Shown here one piece after another: positions 8,001 through 16,404 of a DNA stretch of 64,000 nucleotides. Position 1 is the first letter of the stretch. Each line of letters opens with the position of its first letter. The notes beneath the pieces are model-generated. The model saw only the letters and a program-made list of their open reading frames with translations. It did no database searches and was not told the origin of the DNA. Source of the stretch: an uncultured Actinomycetes bacterium (lineage in GTDB: Bacteria > Actinomycetota > Acidimicrobiia > Acidimicrobiales > RAAP-2); the NCBI GenBank assembly GCA_903893745.1, contig CAITNF010000013.1, forward strand, positions 62,001 to 126,000, read 5' to 3'. The translations under genes were made by a program, and so were the position numbers.

Positions 8001-10334
8001 ATGCGAACTCTTGGCGCCCGCCCCACTTGGTTCTTACTCGCGCTAAGTCTCGCGGTCGGCGTAGTCGCTCTACCAACTCCGTCGGCACTAGCGAGTGAAC
8101 CTCGAGTCGTGGTCGCCGGTTCGAGTCCGCTGGCTTCGGGCGATGTTGTAGTGCCCCGTACCATCACGTCGTCATTCGATCTGGCCCTCGTCCAACCACA
8201 CGCCAACGCGCTCAAAGCATTTATTGCCGATCTTTCCAATCCCTCATCACCATCATTCCGCCAGTACCTCACGCCTCAGCAGTTCGCGCACCGATTCGGA
8301 GCGACGAAAGCGACCGTCGCCAAAGTCCGTGCCTACTTCAATGCCAACGGACTTCAGGTTGGGTCGCTGAGTAAGGGTGGCATTCTCTTGCACGTACGCG
8401 GTACTACCGGTGAGATTGCTCGAGCATTTGCGACGCCAGTCCATACCGTTCGACGCTCCGACGGAGTATTGGCATCACAGTTTGTGCGGCCCGCAACATT
8501 GCCTTCGAGCATTGCTCACGAAATTATTGGAGTCGCCGGACTCTCCTCAGTGACTCCTCGTACCGGCGCGCTGGTCGCGAGTCACGTGAACGCGCACGTC
8601 GCGACAGCCGGGAGTTGCCCCGCAGCCGGATCATCGAATGGCACGACACCCAATTCGCTCGGCGGGTACACCGTGACCCAGCAGGCCCAGCTCTACGGGC
8701 TCGACGCGGCCTGGGCACAAGGTAATACCGGCGTTGGTCAAACCATAGGGGTCTACGAACTCGGCACGCTCAGCTCGGGCGACGTCGCCAACTTTTTCCA
8801 GTGCTACGGAGTGAGCCCAACAGTCACTACCAAATTGGTGGATGGTGGCGCCCCCGGTGGGTTTAATAATGAGGCCACCATGGACACTGAGGCGGCGGGT
8901 GCCTTAGCCCCCGGCGCGACCATTCTCGTCTACACCGGCCCCAATAGTGGCGCCGGTCCCACCGATGTCTACCAACAGATGGCCGACGACAATACTGCCA
9001 GCGTCATTACGACATCGTGGGGCACGTGCGAATCTGACCCGAGTGGTGACCCCGCCAGTGAACAGCCAATCTTCGAACAGATGGCCGCGCAGGGCCAAAC
9101 CGTGATCTCGGCGTCGGGCGATACTGGATCGTCGGACTGCCACGGCGTGACGACGAACGCACCGGCCGTCGATGATCCCGCCTCCCAGCCCTACGTCACG
9201 AGTATTGGCGGGCTGTCGGTGACGAGCACCAACCCACTGAGTCAACACGTCTGGAACGACAGCAACGGAGCCGGTGGTGGTGGGGCGTCCGCTGTGTGGT
9301 CACGACCAAGTTGGCAGGCGAACGCCGGCAACCCTGACATCACGACCCGTATGGTGCCCGACCTTTCGGTCATGGGTGACCCCTCGACCGGTTTCATCCA
9401 GTACTTCACTGGAACGGGATCAGGCTTTTGCTACCACTCGTGCGTCAGTGGTTGGGACTCGATCGGTGGTACCTCAATCGGTGCGCCGCTGGTGAGCGCC
9501 CTCGTTGCCGTTGGCGCCCAGTCCTGCGGCGTGAGTCGACTCGGCTTTCTCAATCCCGCGCTCTACGCCATGGCTTCAACTGGTTTTGTTGACGTGACGT
9601 CTGGTTCCAACGATCTCTACAACGTTGGCAAGTACGCCACACTTTCGGGGTACGACATGGCGTCGGGCCTCGGTAGTCCGATGCCCGGAACGTTTCTAGC
9701 CGGACTTTGTCCACCGAAAATTAGTGTGACGAACAGCACGTTTAAGTCGGCGAGCGCCACCACGTTGACGAGTGCCACCGCGACCGTGACGTTGACGTTG
9801 CGTAACGCCAGCAACGGACCAGTCGCCAATGGCGTCGTCGTGGTCGACGCCACCGCCGCCACGGGCAACGTCGCCATTGATTCGCCGATTGCTAGTGCGA
9901 CAGGTGCGAGTGCCAGCACGCAGATCACGACCAACAACAGTGGCGTAGCCACTTTCAATCTTGGCGCGACGGCCGCTGGCATCGTCGCGCTGAGTGCGTC
10001 GATTAACGGACAAACGTTGAGCACCAACGTGACCTTCGTGAAGTCCTCAACTAATGGCAAGGTGCCGGGCCGAGCAACAATTGCCAAACTCGTGGCCCTA
10101 GCCAACGGCCTCCAGATCAAGGTCAAAGCTCCCACCAGTGCTGGGTCCAGCGCAATCAGCGGCTACCAGTATTCGTTGAATGGTGGACAGACATGGGCGA
10201 AATTCCCGAGTGAATCGACAACCGTGAGCGTGAAACACCTGAGCAAAAAGAAGCGCTACTCGGTGGTGGTTCGTGCCGTGAACGCTGTGGGTGTTGGAAT
10301 GGCGTCAGTTGCGAAGTCGATCACTACGCGTTGA
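8001..10334 (+). CDS. Secreted S53 family (sedolisin/kumamolisin) peptidase with Ig-like and FN3-like tail
   Basis: A 777-residue secreted acid-type serine carboxyl peptidase. Residues 1-32 are a signal peptide. Residues about 45-195 are the activation propeptide (LSNPSSPSFRQYLTPQQFAHRFG). The catalytic domain (about 220-570) keeps all the S53 residues: E291 and D295 in NNEATMDTEAAG, oxyanion D374 in SASGDTGSS, and nucleophile S492 in GGTSIGAPLVSA. The calcium-site region YDMASGLGSP closes the domain. A beta-sandwich (about 575-685) and a fibronectin-III-like domain (about 690-775) follow. Such enzymes work at low pH outside the cell. A second secreted protein follows 19 bases after the stop and may be cotranscribed. 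Confidence 0.92.
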   Translation: MRTLGARPTWFLLALSLAVGVVALPTPSALASEPRVVVAGSSPLASGDVVVPRTITSSFDLALVQPHANALKAFIADLSNPSSPSFRQYLTPQQFAHRFGATKATVAKVRAYFNANGLQVGSLSKGGILLHVRGTTGEIARAFATPVHTVRRSDGVLASQFVRPATLPSSIAHEIIGVAGLSSVTPRTGALVASHVNAHVATAGSCPAAGSSNGTTPNSLGGYTVTQQAQLYGLDAAWAQGNTGVGQTIGVYELGTLSSGDVANFFQCYGVSPTVTTKLVDGGAPGGFNNEATMDTEAAGALAPGATILVYTGPNSGAGPTDVYQQMADDNTASVITTSWGTCESDPSGDPASEQPIFEQMAAQGQTVISASGDTGSSDCHGVTTNAPAVDDPASQPYVTSIGGLSVTSTNPLSQHVWNDSNGAGGGGASAVWSRPSWQANAGNPDITTRMVPDLSVMGDPSTGFIQYFTGTGSGFCYHSCVSGWDSIGGTSIGAPLVSALVAVGAQSCGVSRLGFLNPALYAMASTGFVDVTSGSNDLYNVGKYATLSGYDMASGLGSPMPGTFLAGLCPPKISVTNSTFKSASATTLTSATATVTLTLRNASNGPVANGVVVVDATAATGNVAIDSPIASATGASASTQITTNNSGVATFNLGATAAGIVALSASINGQTLSTNVTFVKSSTNGKVPGRATIAKLVALANGLQIKVKAPTSAGSSAISGYQYSLNGGQTWAKFPSESTTVSVKHLSKKKRYSVVVRAVNAVGVGMASVAKSITTR

Positions 10335-10353
10335 CTCGATTCGAGTTTCACGA

Positions 10354-12408
10354 ATGAAATCTGGGCGCTGGCGCACCATGGCCCACGCAGTTATTGCGGG
10401 CACCGTACTGAGTACGCCACTAACTCTGGGCAATCCAGCCACGAAGACCCCCGGACTGTCGCTCTACGAATTTGTGGCCACCGGCACCGGGCCACTGCCC
10501 TGGAACGCGGTGTCCTTTGAGGGCTCCATCAACAACACCACCATGCTCGGTGGCCCGCACGCAATTAGTGCCAACGGCGCCACCCTGCTGGCCTATCGAA
10601 CATCCAACAATGACGTCGCCATAGCGCTTGCGAACGCGAACGGCACCACGCAGTGGAACGATCTCACAACCCAGGCCGCGCTACCTTTACCCGGCGCTGA
10701 TCCGCAACCATTCTTCAGTCCTTCGGGGAGTCCGGGGGTGCTGTACGTGAGTACGAATGGCCATCTCATCATGGTTACGAACGCTGACGTCCACGCCGCG
10801 CGCGCGCACAACGTGGACGTCAACCTTGCGTTTCAGGTCACCGATCTCACTACGCGAACAGGGGTGACCGCCGCCGCCGGACTAGCGAGTATTACTACGA
10901 GTACCTCGGGAAGTTTCATTACCGTACGCACGACGTCGAACAACATTGCGGTCTTGCCGCTTAGTTGGCCGCTCGCTTCGCCGTCCACGCCAATCGTCAC
11001 GGGGCCATCGGTCAATATCTCAACAACCACTAGTACCGGTACCGTGACGAGTGATCCAGTCGTAGTGCCCGGTCCGGTGCCCTCGCTTGTTGCCGTATCA
11101 AGCTCGGGCGACCTCAATCTCTTTACCAGCGCCACGAACGCGTCGGGCTCGTGGTCCGTCCAAGACCTCACTACCTTGACCGCCGGAGCTCGGGTAGTTG
11201 GTCCTCTCCAGAGCGCCGCCAACGCGACCACCATTTATGTCGCGGGCCTCAGCGCCACTGGCAACGTCAATCTTTTCTCTACCCCACTTACTTCATTCGT
11301 CACAACCGCCCTCAGTGCGCACGCCACACCGCTACCACCGGCGTCGTGGAAAGCACTGAACGTGACTGGCGTTGCGACCGGGGCGCCGCCACTCGCCGGT
11401 TCAGTTTCGCTGAACGTGAGTGATGCCCAAGTAGTCATCGCCGGTCAGGCCGCTAACTGGGGTGACCTCTTCGCGCTGACCAACGCTACGCTCACCCCCA
11501 CAATCTGGAGCGCCACTGACGTCTCGGTCACGGGCGGCAACGCCGCGCGAACGGTTGGATCAGTGGTGACTGGCTACTACTCCGGAGGTTCACTGCAACT
11601 ATTCGCGGCGGGCATTAGTTCGCCGCCACCGCAGGGTGTTGGCGTCTACGCCATTCCGAGCGCCAAGTGGGGTAAGGCCATTGCGGACGGTTGGCCAATC
11701 ATTAGCGAGACCGGAGCGCTGGGTACTAAGGCAACACCCTGGGTGGGCTTTACGAGTACGAGCTCGGTCGCGGCCTCACCGGACTACCTCATGGGACAAG
11801 CCATCTACAAAGCACACAAGCGAGTGACGTGGCTTTCATTTTGGACCGTGAGCGGACCAGTAGGCGCGGAGAAATTTACCGCTGCCACGTTTTATAACCA
11901 CGGGCTGGTCTCGGGAACGTGGGTGGCAACGCAGATTGCCCAGTATCGGGCTCTCGGTGTGGGACTGAAACCAGATTGGGTCATCTTCGATCCCGAGGGC
12001 TACCCCGATAATCACTCCGGACTCGACGCACCAGCTGGTTCCTCCAAAGCCTCAATTAGTGCTCACGCGACGTACTGGAGTTCGTTCCTCAAGGGTTGGG
12101 CAGCCGGAATCGCCGCGGTCGATCCGAGTCTGCACGCGGGCTTCTACGCCACGCAGTCCGAGTACCGCGCGTACGCACTCAGCACTTCACCCCTTCCCGT
12201 CTTTATGGCGGTGGCCTTTGGCGGTGGGGGACCCATCCCCATTGGTGGCGCGACGGGTGCAAATATTCGTGGTTACATCGCCTTCAGTGCCGTGTGCAAC
12301 CCGACCGCGACGCTCAAATCCCAGGAAGCAACCTTGCTGAACCCACCGTGGAGTGGCCAATTCAACACTCTGCAATTTAACGCGGGGGTCTACTGCCCTC
12401 CGGCGTAG
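10354..12408 (+). CDS. Secreted protein: repeat (propeller-like) N-terminal half plus barrel-like C-terminal domain, function unknown
   Basis: About 684 residues from the ATG at 10354; the frame is open from 10291 but the first 21 residues would lie inside the S53 gene. MKSGRWRTMAHAVIAGTVLS is a signal peptide. Residues about 40-440 repeat short strand-rich units of the type 'LLAYRTSNNDVAIALAN' and 'SSGDLNLFTSATNASGSWS', which look like a beta-propeller or PLL-lectin-type fold. The last 250 residues contain WLSFWTVSGP, PDWVIFDPEGYPDN and HAGFYATQSEY, suggestive of a TIM-barrel hydrolase related to DUF1906 or GH25-like proteins, with acidic residues in FDPEG as possible catalytic ones. No family can be assigned firmly. 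Its place behind a secreted protease suggests a role in extracellular polymer use or surface structure. Confidence 0.7.
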   Translation: MKSGRWRTMAHAVIAGTVLSTPLTLGNPATKTPGLSLYEFVATGTGPLPWNAVSFEGSINNTTMLGGPHAISANGATLLAYRTSNNDVAIALANANGTTQWNDLTTQAALPLPGADPQPFFSPSGSPGVLYVSTNGHLIMVTNADVHAARAHNVDVNLAFQVTDLTTRTGVTAAAGLASITTSTSGSFITVRTTSNNIAVLPLSWPLASPSTPIVTGPSVNISTTTSTGTVTSDPVVVPGPVPSLVAVSSSGDLNLFTSATNASGSWSVQDLTTLTAGARVVGPLQSAANATTIYVAGLSATGNVNLFSTPLTSFVTTALSAHATPLPPASWKALNVTGVATGAPPLAGSVSLNVSDAQVVIAGQAANWGDLFALTNATLTPTIWSATDVSVTGGNAARTVGSVVTGYYSGGSLQLFAAGISSPPPQGVGVYAIPSAKWGKAIADGWPIISETGALGTKATPWVGFTSTSSVAASPDYLMGQAIYKAHKRVTWLSFWTVSGPVGAEKFTAATFYNHGLVSGTWVATQIAQYRALGVGLKPDWVIFDPEGYPDNHSGLDAPAGSSKASISAHATYWSSFLKGWAAGIAAVDPSLHAGFYATQSEYRAYALSTSPLPVFMAVAFGGGGPIPIGGATGANIRGYIAFSAVCNPTATLKSQEATLLNPPWSGQFNTLQFNAGVYCPPA

Positions 12409-12417
12409 TCTGAGGTT
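12406..12417 (+). promoter_or_regulatory. Leaderless promoter of the small coiled-coil gene
   Basis: TAGTCT begins at the stop codon of the preceding gene and is followed by 6 bases and the ATG at 12418. Confidence 0.45.
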
Positions 12418-12639
12418 ATGGACAGTAACGACGAGAAAAATCCCGATCTACGAGAACGCTTACGCGCAATGGCCCAACCGCTCGTGGACTCGGTTGACTC
12501 ACGTTTACGTCGTCAGGTCGATGAACGCGTTGATGAGCGAGTTGACGCCACACTCACCACCCGACTTGCGGTGCTCGAGCGCGCCATTGCGGACCTCGAT
12601 CGAAGTGTGAAAGAACTCCAGGCCCGACTCGACGGCTAG
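12418..12639 (+). CDS. Small coiled-coil protein of unknown function
   Basis: A 73-residue, highly charged protein without membrane segments or cysteines. Heptad spacing is clear in VDSVDSRLRRQVDERVDERV and in the C-terminal LERAIADLDRSVKELQARL, so it is probably an oligomeric coiled coil. I do not recognise a family. Start chosen at the only ATG, 6 bases after a TANNNT element. A small membrane protein gene on the other strand ends in its stop codon, so the two are convergent with overlapping TAG codons. Confidence 0.6.
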   Translation: MDSNDEKNPDLRERLRAMAQPLVDSVDSRLRRQVDERVDERVDATLTTRLAVLERAIADLDRSVKELQARLDG

Positions 12640-12755
12640 GGCGCGTCGGGCAGTTTCGCTCGACGTTCGCGGTCGCGACGCACGGCCCAACGTACCGTCA
12701 AGACGCACAGCACCACTACCGCCAGCACAAAGAATGAAAAGACCGCCGCGAACAC
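12636..12755 (-). CDS. Small single-pass membrane protein (39 aa)
   Basis: An open frame of 39 codons from GTG 12755 to TAG 12636. The protein begins with a 20-residue hydrophobic helix (FAAVFSFFVLAVVVLCVLTV) and continues with a basic cytoplasmic tail (RWAVRRDRERRAKLPDAP), so it would sit N-out/C-in under the positive-inside rule. TAGCGT plus 6 bases precedes the start, and the 6 bases are GGAGGC, which could also act as a ribosome binding site. The stop overlaps the stop of the convergent coiled-coil gene by two bases. I do not know a family. The codon use is like its neighbours, and the promoter, helix and tail together make a real gene likely. Confidence 0.5.
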   Translation of the reverse strand: MFAAVFSFFVLAVVVLCVLTVRWAVRRDRERRAKLPDAP

Positions 12756-12767
12756 GCCTCCACGCTA
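12756..12767 (-). promoter_or_regulatory. Leaderless promoter of the small membrane protein gene
   Basis: TAGCGT (12767-12762), then GGAGGC, then GTG at 12755. Confidence 0.4.
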
Positions 12768-12798
12768 GCCGTGTCACAGCCGCGCGCCACACTGTGTC

Positions 12799-13593
12799 AT
12801 GACCACCGCGACCTTGACTAAGCCCCGCGCAGTAATGGAAGTACTGCGCGGCGATCCCTCCAGTCGACGGCCGGCCGATACCAACAGTGCCGCGGGCCTT
12901 CGCGCCGAGCTCGAAGACGGAATATTTTCGATTATCGGGAGCGTGCAACTCACGACTCCCCTGCTCATTCGCTCAAGTGATCTTCGTGCCGCACCGGCTA
13001 CTACCGACCTCGGTTCGTCCCCGCTCGGAAAACTCCGCGGTGTGCTGCTGATGCAGGTCCTACGACTGCAGAGCGTTGGCGTCACCACGCAGCAACCCTT
13101 CAATGACGCGCTCGACGCGTGGCGAAGCGAACAGCCGGGTGAACTGGCGATCCAGTTCGACCAACTCAGTGCTGACGAGCGAGCGCGACTCGCGACCGAT
13201 GTCACGGCACACGCCCTCACTCTGCTTCGCACGCTGGGTGACGTACCTCGTCACTGGCCAGTACGCACCATGGTGCGCGCAAGTCAACGTCTTGCGGGGG
13301 GCTCAGTACTCGTGAGCGACGTCGTCGATCTCGTGGTGGGCTCGCCCAAGGGTGCCGTGGCCTCGGTAGCGCTACTCGACGTCACTTCGGCTCCACTCGG
13401 CGCCAACGCGGAACGCGTGGCGCGCTTTCACGCGTTGCTCCAGACCTTGCGAACCGGCGAGGTACCTCGGTGCACGTGCGCGCTTTCTACGGCGACCGGC
13501 GAACTCTGGTCTATTGACGTCAACCATGAACTTCTTGCGAGAAGTACTCACGAACTGCTCGACACGATTCGTTACCACTGGAGCCAGCGATGA
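12799..13593 (+). CDS. Protein of unknown function, degenerate PD-(D/E)XK nuclease-like
   Basis: A 264-residue soluble protein. I cannot name a family with confidence. The C-terminal part (about residues 170-255) has the layout DLVVGSPKG, then VALLDVTSAPL, then ARFHALLQTLRTGEVPRC. In actinobacterial RecB/Cas4-like nucleases the matching places read 'DLV..G', 'LLDLKTG' and 'LRFYALLETLRTG'. Here the lysine of the (D/E)xK strand is replaced (DVT), so it would be catalytically dead if the resemblance is real. It overlaps the next gene by 4 bases (ATGA), so the two are translated together and may form a pair. Confidence 0.6.
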   Translation: MTTATLTKPRAVMEVLRGDPSSRRPADTNSAAGLRAELEDGIFSIIGSVQLTTPLLIRSSDLRAAPATTDLGSSPLGKLRGVLLMQVLRLQSVGVTTQQPFNDALDAWRSEQPGELAIQFDQLSADERARLATDVTAHALTLLRTLGDVPRHWPVRTMVRASQRLAGGSVLVSDVVDLVVGSPKGAVASVALLDVTSAPLGANAERVARFHALLQTLRTGEVPRCTCALSTATGELWSIDVNHELLARSTHELLDTIRYHWSQR

Positions 13594-14393
13594 CCACCAT
13601 GACCCATCGGCGCTACCGAGCCTACGAATTAGTTGAACTGGTTCGTGCCCCGGTCGAAGAGGTTTCGACACTCTCGAGTGAGCAGCGTCGTCAGTTAACG
13701 TTGCGCTTTCGAGCAGTCGCCGGTCTCGAGCATCGGCGACTCGACGCCTGGTCGGTCGAACGGGCCGGCAGTAGTCAGAGCGCCTTTCACTGGACCCCCG
13801 CAACCACTCGACGCATTCTCGGCAGTGCCGCCCTGCGTCGCGTGGTCAGTGGTGGTGGCGCGCTGCTCGACGCGGTGAACGACGAGATCGCGCAGTACTT
13901 AGCGCGAGCCGCCACCGGGCACGCCCGTGACGGATCGCTCGCTCGTTGGCTAGCGGACGCCCCCGTCGCCGTGAGGGCTTTGGCCACCGCAGAGTCGCTG
14001 AACTGGGCGCGCACTCTTGACGAGGTTGCGAGGTCCCTTGGGCAACCACCCACGATCGCCGCCGCTGACGTGTACTACGACGTGGCGAGTGCTCGCACGA
14101 CACTGCGGGCGCGTCGTGATCTGGTCATTGATGACGCCGCCGGTCGCGTCATTGTTCGAGTTCGAAACGGTTCGCCGGGACGCCACGCGGGTCCGGGACT
14201 ACGGTCCGACCTCACGATTGACGCACTGGGCGACGTCGAGGGCAAGGCCGCTCGTCGATTCATTGGTGTCTGGCCCGACGCGGGCGTCGTACTCGCCGTT
14301 GAGGGGACATTCGACAATCTTCGGGCTGGGGCCCACGATTTAGTGCGTACGGCAGTCGCTCAACAACGACAACGACCGCTAAAAGCCGCCTAA
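13590..14393 (+). CDS. Protein of unknown function, partner of the preceding gene
   Basis: A 267-residue soluble, arginine-rich protein. Its C-terminal part (about 170-260) mirrors that of the preceding gene: RRDLVIDDAAGRVIVRVRNG followed by a HAGPGLRSDLTIDAL helix-like segment. This is again like a PD-(D/E)XK core in which the catalytic D-E-K set is not clearly kept. The two genes overlap by ATGA and may be ancient paralogues. typA follows 40 bases later with its own upstream region. No known operon of this form comes to mind; DNA binding or repair is only a guess. Confidence 0.55.
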   Translation: MTTMTHRRYRAYELVELVRAPVEEVSTLSSEQRRQLTLRFRAVAGLEHRRLDAWSVERAGSSQSAFHWTPATTRRILGSAALRRVVSGGGALLDAVNDEIAQYLARAATGHARDGSLARWLADAPVAVRALATAESLNWARTLDEVARSLGQPPTIAAADVYYDVASARTTLRARRDLVIDDAAGRVIVRVRNGSPGRHAGPGLRSDLTIDALGDVEGKAARRFIGVWPDAGVVLAVEGTFDNLRAGAHDLVRTAVAQQRQRPLKAA

Positions 14394-14433
14394 GTTCTAA
14401 GCACTCGCTGGCGCCTACTAGCGTGGTTCAGTC

Positions 14434-16254
14434 ATGACCTTACGTACCTCGCTTCGAAATATCGCAATTATCGCCCACGTTGACCACGGTAAGACCACTT
14501 TGGTCGACGCCATGTTGCGCCAAACTGGCTCGTTTACGGCCCACGAGGAGCTGACTGACCGGGTCATGGACTCGGGTGACCTCGAGCGCGAAAAGGGCAT
14601 TACCATCCTGGCCAAGAACACGGCCGTCAAGTGGAATGACCTGACGATCAACATTATCGACACCCCGGGCCACGCCGACTTCGGGGGTGAGGTCGAACGG
14701 GGCCTCGCCATGGTCGACGCCGTTATTTTGCTGGTTGACGCCGCCGAAGGGCCCCTGCCCCAGACACGATTCGTCTTGCGCAAAACTCTAGAACGACGAC
14801 TTCCCGTCGTGCTGGTTATCAACAAAGTCGACCGACCCGATGCGCGGGTGGCCGAAGTTGTCACCGAAGTCGAGAATCTTTTCTTGGACCTCGACGCCGA
14901 CGAGCATCAGATTGCCTTCCCCATTCTCTACGCCAGTGCCCGTCAAGGTTGGGCGTCGAAGAGTGCCGACGACACGTCAGGTGACCTGTCGCCACTGTTT
15001 CAAACTATTGCCGACTACGTGCCCGCACCCGAATACGAAGAGGGTCACGGCCTGCAGGCGTTGGTGTGCAACCTTGATGCGTCGCCCTACCTCGGCCGAC
15101 TCGCCCTCTGTCGAGTGATCAACGGCACGCTCGAGCGCGGACAGCGAATTGCGTGGTGTCGAATTGACGGAACCATCGAACACGCAAAGATCACCGAGCT
15201 CTTTATTACTGAAGCGCTGGAGCGAGTGCCGGCCCAAAGTGCCGGACCTGGCGACATCGTGGCGGTGGCGGGCTTTGAGGACATCACCATTGGCGAAACG
15301 CTCGCCGATCCCGATAACCCCATTGCACTCGAGCCACTGCACGTTGACGAGCCCAGTTTGTCCATGACGATTGGCATCAACACGTCACCACTAGCGGGTT
15401 CAGAAGGCAAACTGCTGACCGCACGGATGGTCAAGGATCGTCTCGACAAGGAGCTCGTGGGTAACGTGTCGCTGCGCGTGCTCACGACCGAGCGACCCGA
15501 CGCCTGGGAGGTCCAGGGCCGAGGGGAACTCCAGCTCGCCGTTTTAATTGAAACGATGCGGCGTGAGGGGTTTGAACTCACCGTGGGTAAGCCCCAGGTG
15601 GTGACGCGTGTGGTCAACGGCAAAGTACACGAACCCATTGAGCACGTCACGATTGACGTACCCGAAGAGTTCGTAGGATCGGTCACGACACTGCTCGCGA
15701 CGCGTAAGGGCACCATGGTCGACATGGTCAACCACGGCACCGGCTGGGTACGTCTCGAATGGCGAATCCCGGCTCGTGGCCTCGTGGGTATTCGAACCGA
15801 GTTCATGACCGAAACCCGAGGCGCGGGCATGATGCACTCCACGTCTGATGGCTACGGCCCATGGTTCGGAGATATTCGTCTTCGCCAAAAGGGTGTGCTC
15901 GTGGCCGACCGTCGTGGTGACACGACGGCGAACGCGCTGATCGACCTCGAACAGCGAGGTGTGCTCTTTGTGGGCCCCGGTGTCGAGGTCTACGAGGGGA
16001 TGATTGTGGGCGAGAACGCCCGATCAGACGAAATGAACGTCAACCCCACGAAGGAAAAGAAGCTGACCAACATGCGAGCGTCGGGTAGCGACAATACCGA
16101 GCGTATTACCCCACCCACCGTCTTTTCACTCGAGCAGGCCCTGGAATTCATCGCCGACGACGAAGCCGCCGAAGTAACGCCCAAGTCGGTGCGGTTGCGA
16201 AAGGTCGTCTTGGACCAAGCCGGGCGAGCACGTCTGCACAAAAAGAAGGCCTAG
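14434..16254 (+). CDS. typA: Translational GTPase TypA/BipA
   Basis: A full-length 606-residue ribosome-associated GTPase needed under stress and cold and linked to late ribosome assembly. The G-domain motifs are AHVDHGKTTL (G1), EKGITI (G2), DTPGHADFGGE (G3), NKVD (G4) and SAR (G5). EF-G-like domains II, III and V follow and end with the BipA-specific C-terminal domain, including ENARSDEMNVNPTKEKKLTN. Start ATG 14434 fits the family exactly. A TAGCGT element lies 9 bases upstream of the start, too far for the strict leaderless pattern. Confidence 0.96.
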   Translation: MTLRTSLRNIAIIAHVDHGKTTLVDAMLRQTGSFTAHEELTDRVMDSGDLEREKGITILAKNTAVKWNDLTINIIDTPGHADFGGEVERGLAMVDAVILLVDAAEGPLPQTRFVLRKTLERRLPVVLVINKVDRPDARVAEVVTEVENLFLDLDADEHQIAFPILYASARQGWASKSADDTSGDLSPLFQTIADYVPAPEYEEGHGLQALVCNLDASPYLGRLALCRVINGTLERGQRIAWCRIDGTIEHAKITELFITEALERVPAQSAGPGDIVAVAGFEDITIGETLADPDNPIALEPLHVDEPSLSMTIGINTSPLAGSEGKLLTARMVKDRLDKELVGNVSLRVLTTERPDAWEVQGRGELQLAVLIETMRREGFELTVGKPQVVTRVVNGKVHEPIEHVTIDVPEEFVGSVTTLLATRKGTMVDMVNHGTGWVRLEWRIPARGLVGIRTEFMTETRGAGMMHSTSDGYGPWFGDIRLRQKGVLVADRRGDTTANALIDLEQRGVLFVGPGVEVYEGMIVGENARSDEMNVNPTKEKKLTNMRASGSDNTERITPPTVFSLEQALEFIADDEAAEVTPKSVRLRKVVLDQAGRARLHKKKA

Positions 16255-16278
16255 TCACCGTCCACTAAAGTTGTCCTC

Positions 16279-16366
16279 GGAGGGATGACAGAGCGGACGA
16301 ATGTACCGGTCTTGAAAACCGGCGTGGGCTTGCCCACCGTGGGTTCAAATCCCACTCCCTCCGCCA
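16279..16366 (+). tRNA. tRNA-Ser(TGA)
   Basis: A class II tRNA. The acceptor stem GGAGGGA (16279-16285) pairs with TCCCTCC (16356-16362), then discriminator G and encoded CCA. The anticodon stem ACCGG/CCGGC-type arm holds loop CTTGAAA, so the anticodon is TGA, reading UCA and related codons. The long variable arm GTGGGCTTGCCCAC and T-arm GGGTTCAAATCCC are present. Confidence 0.95.
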
Positions 16367-16369
16367 ACC

Positions 16370-16400
16370 GAAACCCACCAGCCCTGCGTTGGTGGGTTTC
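16370..16400. terminator. Terminator hairpin between tRNA-Ser(TGA) and pheA
   Basis: A perfect 11-bp inverted repeat, GAAACCCACCA and TGGTGGGTTTC, with a 9-base loop. It begins 3 bases after the tRNA and ends 4 bases before the pheA stop codon, so it can serve both convergent transcripts. The stem carries T-rich ends on both strands. Confidence 0.7.
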
Positions 16401-16404
16401 GTGC

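Noticed and set aside
8110..8130. GGTTCGAGTCC, considered as the T-arm of a tRNA
   Set aside because: It lies in the S53 signal/propeptide region and no acceptor or anticodon stem can be formed around it.
14402..14433. TAGCGT upstream of typA considered as a leaderless -10
   Set aside because: The spacing to the ATG is 9 bases, outside the 6-7 seen in all other cases, so it was left out of the promoter list.
15087..15842. A 251-codon minus-strand frame, Ser/Arg/Thr-rich
   Set aside because: Antisense to typA; no promoter or ribosome site and unnatural composition.
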